In this document: positions 1-4,869 of the stretch, piece by piece
Layout of the letters: the number at the start of each line of letters is the position of its first letter
Numbering within the stretch: the stretch's first letter is position 1
Assembly (NCBI GenBank): GCA_905234575.1
Contig: CAJOIG010000007.1
Span: 1-16,324 of the forward strand
DNA: 16,324 nt
Direction: 5' to 3'
Source of the DNA: an uncultured Oscillospiraceae bacterium
Lineage (GTDB): Bacteria > Bacillota > Clostridia > Oscillospirales > Oscillospiraceae
Notes under the pieces: model-generated
Database searches by the model: none
Told to the model about the DNA's origin: nothing
What the model saw: the letters and a program-made list of their open reading frames with translations, nothing else
Program-made: the position numbers and the translations under genes

Positions 1-159
1 CAGAATTGGATGTTTCCACAAAAACCGAGCCGTTCCAAGCCTTCCCCCGCCTTGACATCCGCGGACCGCAGGCCGTATACTTTGATCGGACCCTACATCG
101 ACGGACGCTGAATCAAAACGACCGGACACCCGCCCGGTCATTTATATAATTGTTCTGCG
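1..159. other. Left-edge stretch, identity unresolved, ending in a hairpin
   Basis: The first 110 bases are too short to assign. One plus-strand frame is open from base 1 to a TGA at 109-111 and would be the last 36 codons of a gene entering from the left, ending in the residues LIGPYIDGR. A second plus frame is open to a TAA near 146. A minus-strand frame is also open from about 94 to the edge, but it has a TAG just upstream and no plausible start codon. Third-position GC does not separate them. The plus-strand reading ending at 111 is slightly preferred because a terminator-like hairpin follows directly. Confidence 0.25.
115..150. terminator. Weak bidirectional terminator between convergent genes
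   Basis: The 6-bp stem GACCGG (120-125) / CCGGTC (134-139) has an A-run before it and the T-rich ATTTATATAATT after it. On the minus strand the stem is followed by GTTTTGATT. It could therefore stop the ribokinase gene (stop codon at 160-162) and any plus-strand gene entering from the left. The stem is short, so strength is uncertain. Confidence 0.4.
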
Positions 160-1062
160 TCACTTTCCCGCCAGGGCCGCCTCCACCTCGGCGCGGGCCG
201 GGATCGAGGGCGCGGCCCCCGGCCGGGTGACGCTGATGGCCGAGGCCATGCCGGCCCGGCGCATGCACTCCGGCAGCGGAAGCCCCTCCATGAGCCCGCC
301 GATGAAGTAGCCGGTGTAGGTATCCCCCGCCGCGGTAGTATCCACCGCCTGGACGGAAAACGCCTCCTGGCGCGCCGTCTCGACCACTCCATTCACGACC
401 CGATAGGCGACGCTGCCCGCGCCGCCCAGGGTGATGAGGACAGACAGAGCGCCGTACCGCGCGTGGAGGAGCTCCCACGCCTTTTCCGGGTCCTCGCTCC
501 CCGAGAGCTGCGCGGCCTCCACCTCGTTCACGAGGAGCCAGGAGAGCTTCCCGAAGTCCACCGCCTTCAGCTTCTCGTCGTAGGGGGACGGGTTCAGAAC
601 GATCCGCAGGCCACGCTCAAAGGCCAGGTCCACGAGGCGCGGCAGCTCGTTCATCTCGTTCTGCAGCACGAGGTAATCCCCCGGCGCAAAGGAAACCAGC
701 GTCGCGTCGATCTGCGCCGGGGTAACGCACTGGTTCGAACCGCCGAACAGCAGGATGCAGTTCTCGCCGGAGGGCGCGACCTGGATGACGGCGTTGCCCT
801 GCAGCTCGTCCACCGGGCGAAGCAGCGACGTGTCCACGCCGTTTTCCTCCAGCAGCGTTTTGAGACCCTCGCCGCCGACGCCGAGGCATCCGGCGTGATA
901 CGTTCTCGCACCGGCCCGAGCCAGGGCGATGGACTGGTTCAGCCCCTTCCCGCCCGGGTTCACCACCTGGGACCGGGAGCTGAGCGTCTCCCCCGGCTGT
1001 ACGAAATGGGGCACCTGATACACATAGTCGAGATTCATCGAGCCGAAATTCAGCACCTTCAT
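160..1062 (-). CDS. rbsK: Ribokinase-like PfkB family carbohydrate kinase
   Basis: This is a cytoplasmic sugar kinase of the PfkB/ribokinase family that transfers phosphate from ATP to a sugar, most likely ribose or a related nucleoside sugar. The 300 residues match the usual family length (about 300-310). The N-terminal glycine pair motif lies in NPGGKGLNQ (residues 35-43, first PfkB signature). NEVEA is at 179-183 and LGGAG at 212-216. The second signature DTTAAGD is at 241-247, with D247 as the expected catalytic base. The ATG at 1062 is supported by GGAAGGAG seven bases upstream. No transporter, mutarotase or LacI-type regulator lies next to it, so the true substrate is not fixed by context, and another PfkB specificity is possible. 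Family assignment is firm and the ribose specificity is inferred. Confidence 0.88.
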   Translation of the reverse strand: MKVLNFGSMNLDYVYQVPHFVQPGETLSSRSQVVNPGGKGLNQSIALARAGARTYHAGCLGVGGEGLKTLLEENGVDTSLLRPVDELQGNAVIQVAPSGENCILLFGGSNQCVTPAQIDATLVSFAPGDYLVLQNEMNELPRLVDLAFERGLRIVLNPSPYDEKLKAVDFGKLSWLLVNEVEAAQLSGSEDPEKAWELLHARYGALSVLITLGGAGSVAYRVVNGVVETARQEAFSVQAVDTTAAGDTYTGYFIGGLMEGLPLPECMRRAGMASAISVTRPGAAPSIPARAEVEAALAGK

Positions 1063-1115
1063 AAGCGCACTCCTTCCCTATCGGTCGCACAGATCGTTCA
1101 TTGATAATCATCCGG

Positions 1116-1134
1116 GCGCCGCCCCAGGCGGCGC
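1116..1134 (+). other. Perfect GC hairpin just upstream of the tautomerase ribosome binding site
   Basis: An 8-bp perfect stem, GCGCCGCC (1116-1123) / GGCGGCGC (1127-1134), with loop CCA lies six bases before the AAGGAGG of the next gene, in the divergent gap between the kinase and the tautomerase. There is no T-run, so it is not a normal terminator. It may be a 5' leader hairpin that stabilises the message. Its function is unknown. Confidence 0.45.
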
Positions 1135-1155
1135 AGAACAAAGGAGGAACCAGCG

Positions 1156-1383
1156 TTGCCGTACGTTTCCATCAAGACCTTCCCCCAGGACGAGGCCGCC
1201 CGCATACGCGCCGCCGAGCGCATCCACCGCATCCTCATGGAGGAGTGGGGCTCGGAGGCGGACTGGATCAGCGTCTCCGTGGAGAACATCGACCCGGAGG
1301 AATGGGACGAGCGGATCGTGCGCGGGGCCATGGAGGCCGACGCGCCGTATATGCTCATCCGGGACGGCGAAAAGCTCTACTGA
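1156..1383 (+). CDS. Small 4-oxalocrotonate tautomerase family protein (PptA-like)
   Basis: This is a 75-residue protein whose size and layout match the tautomerase superfamily, especially E. coli PptA, which begins MPHIDIKCFP. Here the protein begins MPYVSIKTFP, and removal of the initiator would expose Pro at position 1, the catalytic base of the family. The middle contains ISVSVENIDPEEW (about 38-50), matching the second beta strand and following loop of PptA-like members. The start is a TTG, chosen because it directly precedes the conserved proline and lies eight bases after AAGGAGG (1141-1147). Members of this family form dimers or hexamers in the cytoplasm and tautomerise enol-keto substrates. 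The physiological substrate cannot be told. Its stop overlaps the convergent amidohydrolase gene by seven bases. Confidence 0.8.
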   Translation: MPYVSIKTFPQDEAARIRAAERIHRILMEEWGSEADWISVSVENIDPEEWDERIVRGAMEADAPYMLIRDGEKLY

Positions 1384-2600
1384 ACCGCCGGAGAGGCAGG
1401 AACGCCCTCGTCCCCGGTCCCCGTCATCCCGCAGGCGGCATAGAGCTCCGCGGCATAGCGGAGGGAGCCGTCGTCGGCGTAAAAACGCGGCGTGTGCAGC
1501 TCCGCCGTCTCCGTTCCCGGGACGCGGCTGCCCACCCAGAAGAAGAACGAGGGGACGTATTTCCGGTACAGTGCGAAATCCTCGCTGGCGAGGGACGGCG
1601 GCGCGGAGACGAGCTCTCCCCCCGTTTTTTCCGCGCAGCGCCGGGCGAGCGCCGTCATCTCCGGCGTGTTCCACACCGCAGGGATGCGCTCCTTCCAGTC
1701 GATCTCGGAGCGGCATTCGTAAGCCTCCGCGGTGCGCGCGACGATCGTTTTGACGCGCTCCACCGCCCGGTCCAGCACAGTAACGGACAGCGCGCGGACC
1801 GTAGCCTTCAGAAGCACCTTGTCCACCACGAGATTCACGGGACTGCCGCCCTCGATCCGGTTGATGGACAGGATGGCGGAATCCAGCGGATTCACGTTCC
1901 GGCTGATGATGGTCTGCAGGGACTGGACCACCGCGGCGGCGCAGACGATGGGATCGGTGTTCAGATGGGGCATGGAGCCGTGCCCGCCCGCGCCGAACAG
2001 CAGGATGTCGAAATTGACCTTCGCCGCCATGAGCGCCCCCTCCCGGCAGACGATCCCGCCGGTATCCACCGACGGCCAGTTGTGGATGCCGAAGCAGGCC
2101 GAGGGATGAATCGCCTCGAACAGCCCGGCGTCGATGAGCGCCCGGGCGCCGGTGGTCCCCTCCTCCGCCGGCTGGAACACCAGGTCCACCGTCGGGCCGA
2201 GCCGCCCCGCCTGCGCCTCCCGGCTCAGAAGAAGGGCCGCGCCGCAGAGGGACGACGTGTGCAGGTCGTGTCCGCAGGCGTGCATGACGCCCGGCGTCTG
2301 CGACTGCCAGGGGAGGCCCGTCCGCTCCGTCTGCGGCAGGGCGTCGATGTCCGCCCGGAGCATGATCTCCCGGGCCGGGTCGTTTCCGGCGATCTGTGCG
2401 ACGACGCCGGTGGGGACGGGCAGATCCAGGAGCCGGCAGCCGGGCAGGGACGCCAGGAAGGTGCGGATCGTCTCCGTCGTTCGGAGCTCCTCCCCGGACA
2501 GCTCCGGGCGGCTGTGCAGCGCATGCCGCAGGGCCGTGAGGCGCTCCAGATCGTCCGGCGTCAGCCGCGGGGCGGTTCGATCCGATCGAAGCAGGGCCAT
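1377..2600 (-). CDS. M20 family amidohydrolase (N-acyl amino acid amidohydrolase type)
   Basis: This is a zinc or manganese dependent hydrolase of the M20D group (aminoacylase, hippurate and auxin-conjugate hydrolases), cleaving the amide bond of N-acylated amino acids or small peptides in the cytoplasm. In the 407-residue reading, ADIDALP is at 83-89, the Cys-containing metal site HACGHD at 107-112, the PAEEG glutamate pair at 144-148, GIHNWP with the metal histidine near 173, the dimerisation-domain GGHGSMPH at 205-212, SEDF at 339-342 and a last metal histidine near 369. All ligands expected of M20D enzymes are present. The ATG at 2600 is preferred because AAGGAG (2610-2615) sits nine bases before it. 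The in-frame ATGs at 2624 and 2609 lie upstream of that site or directly against it. The stop overlaps the convergent tautomerase gene. Substrate is unknown. Confidence 0.9.
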   Translation of the reverse strand: MALLRSDRTAPRLTPDDLERLTALRHALHSRPELSGEELRTTETIRTFLASLPGCRLLDLPVPTGVVAQIAGNDPAREIMLRADIDALPQTERTGLPWQSQTPGVMHACGHDLHTSSLCGAALLLSREAQAGRLGPTVDLVFQPAEEGTTGARALIDAGLFEAIHPSACFGIHNWPSVDTGGIVCREGALMAAKVNFDILLFGAGGHGSMPHLNTDPIVCAAAVVQSLQTIISRNVNPLDSAILSINRIEGGSPVNLVVDKVLLKATVRALSVTVLDRAVERVKTIVARTAEAYECRSEIDWKERIPAVWNTPEMTALARRCAEKTGGELVSAPPSLASEDFALYRKYVPSFFFWVGSRVPGTETAELHTPRFYADDGSLRYAAELYAACGMTGTGDEGVPASPAVQ

Positions 2601-2700
2601 CGAGCTCATCTCCTTGTGAAACATTTGCTGTTTTCAATTCTACGCTCAAAGAGGGCTTCCGTCAAGACGCCCCGCGAGCCGCTCCACGCCGGAATCACAG

Positions 2701-2730
2701 TTGCGCTGTGCCGAGACGATCTGCTATAAT
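2701..2730 (+). promoter_or_regulatory. Promoter of the thioesterase gene (extended -10)
   Basis: A perfect TATAAT (2725-2730) is preceded by TG one base upstream, making TGCTATAAT, an extended -10. A weak -35, TTGCGC (2701-2706), lies 18 bases upstream. The start codon is 27 bases downstream, with GGGAGG (2745-2750) six bases before the ATG. Confidence 0.75.
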
Positions 2731-2756
2731 AGGGAAAAACGATCGGGAGGAAACCC

Positions 2757-3185
2757 ATGGAAACGACCGAACAGTGGCTCGAAAAGGAGCTGCGCTTTAT
2801 CAACGAGACGATGGCCCACACGCTGAACGGACGCATGCGGGCAGAGCTCCATGCCTGCTCAGACGACGAGAAGGAGCTCACCCTGCGCTTTCCGCTGCTG
2901 GACTGGGAGGTGAACGGCCTCGGCACTCTGCACGGCGGCATGCTGAACACCATGCTGGATCTTGCCATGAGCATGGTGGTCTACTGCTTCTCCCGCACAT
3001 CGATCCCGCCCACGATCTCCATGACGGCGAACTACCTGCGGCCGGTCCCGATGGACGGCGGATACGTTCTGGTCCGGGCGAAGCTGACCTCCCTCGGCCG
3101 TCGAAACGCCACGACCTTCGGCGAGGCGATCCTCCCCGCGTCCGGGAAGACGGCCTGCACCGCCATCGGCACCTATGCCGTGTGA
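2757..3185 (+). CDS. PaaI-type hotdog fold acyl-CoA thioesterase
   Basis: This 142-residue protein is a single hotdog domain of the PaaI/YbgC-like thioesterase group, which hydrolyses acyl-CoA or aromatic acyl-CoA thioesters in the cytoplasm. The central helix carries GTLHGG (56-61) followed by seven residues and Asp68, the HGG...D pattern typical of PaaI-like enzymes. The later strands ISMTANYLRPVP and the closing GTYAV also fit. Length matches the family (about 130-150). It has its own extended -10 promoter and GGGAGG, and ends just before a strong terminator, so it is transcribed alone. No phenylacetate or fatty acid genes adjoin it, so the substrate is open. Confidence 0.85.
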   Translation: METTEQWLEKELRFINETMAHTLNGRMRAELHACSDDEKELTLRFPLLDWEVNGLGTLHGGMLNTMLDLAMSMVVYCFSRTSIPPTISMTANYLRPVPMDGGYVLVRAKLTSLGRRNATTFGEAILPASGKTACTAIGTYAV

Positions 3186-3207
3186 CGGCCCCCAACCCAA
3201 ATCAATA

Positions 3208-3238
3208 AAAAAACGATCCGAAAGCTCGGGTCGTTTTT
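3208..3238. terminator. Strong bidirectional rho-independent terminator
   Basis: The stem AAACGATCCGA (3211-3221) pairs with TCGGGTCGTTT (3226-3236), with one G-T wobble and loop AAGC. It is flanked by an A-run on the left and five T on the right. It lies between two convergent genes, the thioesterase and the small coiled-coil gene, and can serve both. Confidence 0.9.
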
Positions 3239-3285
3239 CGTTATATTTTGTGATTTGTTATTTTCGGTTATGATTATTAAACTAT

Positions 3286-3615
3286 TTATTTCAGTTTACT
3301 GAGGATATCGTCCATGCTCTTGCCCTCGGCCACGAGAGCCGCGACACGCTTCTGGACCTCCTCCTGCATCAGCGCTGCCGCGGCGGCGGCGTCCGCCTCC
3401 GTCTTTTTGGCTTCGAGCTTCAGGATCTTCCGTTCGATCGCCTTGATGCTCTTGCGGTTTTCCTTCAGCTGCGCGTTCACCTCGGCCAGCGAGGCGATGA
3501 TCGCCGCCTGCGCGGTCTCGAGGTCCAGCTTCTGCGCGCTGAGCTCGGAGATCTGCGCGTCGACTCCGGCGACGGACAGGTTTTTTTTGTTCTTGCTTCC
3601 CTTGGGCCTTGCCAT
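3286..3615 (-). CDS. Small basic coiled-coil protein with AT-hook-like N-terminus
   Basis: No specific family is recognised. The 109-residue protein begins MARPKGSKNKK, a basic RPKG stretch resembling a single AT-hook. A long, Ala/Lys/Glu-rich predicted coiled coil follows (about 15-90), made of SAQKLDLETAQ- and LKENRKSIKAIERK-type heptads. The tail is SMDDILSKLK. I chose the ATG at 3615 because GGAGG lies eight bases upstream. The in-frame ATG at 3630 overlaps that site. It has its own promoter and faces a shared terminator. A DNA-binding, dimerising nucleoid-associated role is an inference from the composition alone. The base composition of its upstream region is much more AT-rich than the surroundings, which hints at a silenced or acquired segment. 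Confidence 0.7.
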   Translation of the reverse strand: MARPKGSKNKKNLSVAGVDAQISELSAQKLDLETAQAAIIASLAEVNAQLKENRKSIKAIERKILKLEAKKTEADAAAAAALMQEEVQKRVAALVAEGKSMDDILSKLK

Positions 3616-3655
3616 GATGGATACCTCCATTTATTCTTAAAAAAATACTGTCATA

Positions 3656-3684
3656 ATTTTACTTTGCCCCCCATAAAAAATCAA
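3656..3684 (-). promoter_or_regulatory. Promoter of the small coiled-coil gene
   Basis: Read on the minus strand, TTGATT (3684-3679) and TAAAAT (3661-3656) are separated by exactly 17 bases, about 40 bases before the ATG at 3615. Each box matches consensus at four or five positions, and the sequence upstream is AT-rich. Confidence 0.6.
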
Positions 3685-4024
3685 TAGAATTTTGTTAATA
3701 TATTGTAAATCCGCAAAAAATATTACGATTTTTTATGATGGCTGTTATCTTTTTCGGTCGATTCTTGCTCCTTTGAACGCGTATCTCCTCCGCGGGGACT
3801 GAAAAACCGCGTATTTGTGTTGTATGAAAGAGAAAAATGCGGGCCGGCCGCAAAGCATCTTTCAGCGAATCGAGGGCATGAAAACGCCCTGCGAGTTCAG
3901 CTTCTCCAAGATCTGGACCCATACGCACACGGAGTTCGACTGGCGCGAAACGGAAACGCAGATCGTCTGGCATGTGGAGCAGACGAACCTGCACGACCAA
4001 ATCCCTGACCGATCACGACCGCCG

Positions 4025-4056
4025 GGGGACCTGTCCGGGTCCCCACGTCAATTTTT
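4025..4056 (+). terminator. Possible terminator after the 3824 frame
   Basis: GGGGACC (4025-4031) pairs with GGTCCCC (4038-4044) around a six-base loop, and a T-run follows at 4052-4056 after a seven-base gap. That gap is longer than ideal. If real, it would end any transcript of the small frame before the rlmB promoter. Confidence 0.4.
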
Positions 4057-4081
4057 CCCTGCGGAATTTTGGCCGTCGGGC

Positions 4082-4110
4082 TTTCCATTCCGCGGGGATT
4101 GTGTTATAGT
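4082..4110 (+). promoter_or_regulatory. rlmB promoter, extended -10, abutting the start codon
   Basis: TATAGT (4105-4110) with TG one base upstream (TGTTATAGT) forms an extended -10, and TTTCCA (4082-4087) lies 17 bases before it. Transcription would be expected to begin near 4117, within a few bases of the ATG at 4120, so the message would have almost no leader. Confidence 0.65.
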
Positions 4111-4119
4111 ATATTTTGT

Positions 4120-4869
4120 ATGAATATGTCAGATGAAAATATCATAGAGGGAAAGAACGCGGTCATCGAGGCGCTGCGCGCCGGTCGTCCGCTGGACAAG
4201 GTATTCCTCGCGAAGGGGTCAAACGACAAGGCCCTCGGCTTCATCGCGTCGAACGCGCGGAACGCGGGCGTCACCGTCACGGAGTGCGACCGCCGCAAGC
4301 TCGACGCCATGAGCGCGACGAACGGCGCGCACCAGGGCGTCATCGCCTTCGCCGCCGCGAAGGAATACTGCGCCGTGGAGGACATCCTGGCCTATGCCGC
4401 CGAGCGGGGGGACGATCCCTTCGTCGTCGTGTGCGACGGCCTGGAGGACCCGCGGAATCTCGGCGCCGTCATCCGCTGCGCCGAATGCGCCGGCGTCCAC
4501 GGTGTCATCATCCCCCGGCATCACAGCGCGGGCGTCACTGCCGCGGCCGACAAGGCCAGCGCCGGCGCCGCGGAGCACATGCGGATCGCCCGGGTGGCGA
4601 ACCTCACGAGCACCCTGCAGGAGCTCAAGGACAAGGGCCTCTGGGTCTACGGCGCGGAGGCCGACGGCAGCGCCCCCCTGTGGAAGACGGACATGAAGGG
4701 TCCGATCTGCCTCGTGATCGGCTCCGAGGGCCGAGGCCTCTCCCGGCTCGTGCGGGAAAACTGCGACTTTATCCTCTCCATCCCCATGGCCGGGCAGGTG
4801 AACTCGCTCAACGCCTCCGTCGCCGCCGCCATCCTCGTATACGAGGTCGTGAGACAACGCCATGAGTGA
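4120..4869 (+). CDS. rlmB: 23S rRNA 2'-O-ribose methyltransferase, TrmH/SpoU family
   Basis: This SPOUT-fold, SAM-dependent enzyme is expected to methylate a ribose in 23S rRNA (Gm2251 in E. coli RlmB). The 249 residues contain the SpoU substrate-binding domain, beginning IIEGKNAVIEALR (8-20). The three SPOUT motifs follow: DGLEDPRNLGAVIR (106-119), GSEGRGL (201-207) and IPMAGQVNSLNAS (221-233), which forms the trefoil knot and SAM pocket. Length is typical (about 245-260). No Shine-Dalgarno sequence precedes the ATG at 4120 (or the ATG at 4126), and a promoter sits immediately upstream, so the mRNA is probably leaderless. The stop overlaps the start of the next gene by eight bases, so the two are cotranscribed. 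A tRNA-specific TrmH paralogue is possible, but the N-terminal domain favours RlmB. Confidence 0.88.
   Translation: MNMSDENIIEGKNAVIEALRAGRPLDKVFLAKGSNDKALGFIASNARNAGVTVTECDRRKLDAMSATNGAHQGVIAFAAAKEYCAVEDILAYAAERGDDPFVVVCDGLEDPRNLGAVIRCAECAGVHGVIIPRHHSAGVTAAADKASAGAAEHMRIARVANLTSTLQELKDKGLWVYGAEADGSAPLWKTDMKGPICLVIGSEGRGLSRLVRENCDFILSIPMAGQVNSLNASVAAAILVYEVVRQRHE

Larger units (their letters stand above)
3640..4104. other. AT-rich gap followed by possible small or decayed gene
   Basis: About 3640-3815 is markedly AT-rich and holds only the minus-strand promoter described separately. From about 3824 the composition turns GC-rich. A plus-strand frame beginning at an ATG at 3824 (internal ATG at 3878) shows about 85 percent G/C third positions from 3841 to 3996, encoding residues such as FDWRETETQIVWHVEQ. 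No Shine-Dalgarno sequence precedes either ATG, and the frame runs on past a hairpin into the rlmB promoter. It may be a remnant of a gene that lost its end, or a short gene with an unusual start. I recognise no family. Confidence 0.3.

Noticed and set aside
1..110. Minus-strand gene start at the left edge, with residues such as VKAGEGLERLGF
   Set aside because: A TAG lies immediately upstream and no start codon or ribosome site is present, so it cannot be supported from the bases available.
2601..2624. Upstream ATGs at 2609 and 2624 for the amidohydrolase
   Set aside because: The AAGGAG lies directly against or downstream of these codons and is correctly spaced only for the ATG at 2600.
1101..2729. 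Long plus-strand frame across the amidohydrolase gene
   Set aside because: It overlaps a complete M20 enzyme with all metal ligands on the other strand. The plus reading is Arg/Ala/Gly-rich filler.
4069..4119. Longer N-terminus for RlmB starting at 4069
   Set aside because: The added residues would be encoded by the promoter and have no similarity to the family, which begins close to the IIEGKNAV residues.
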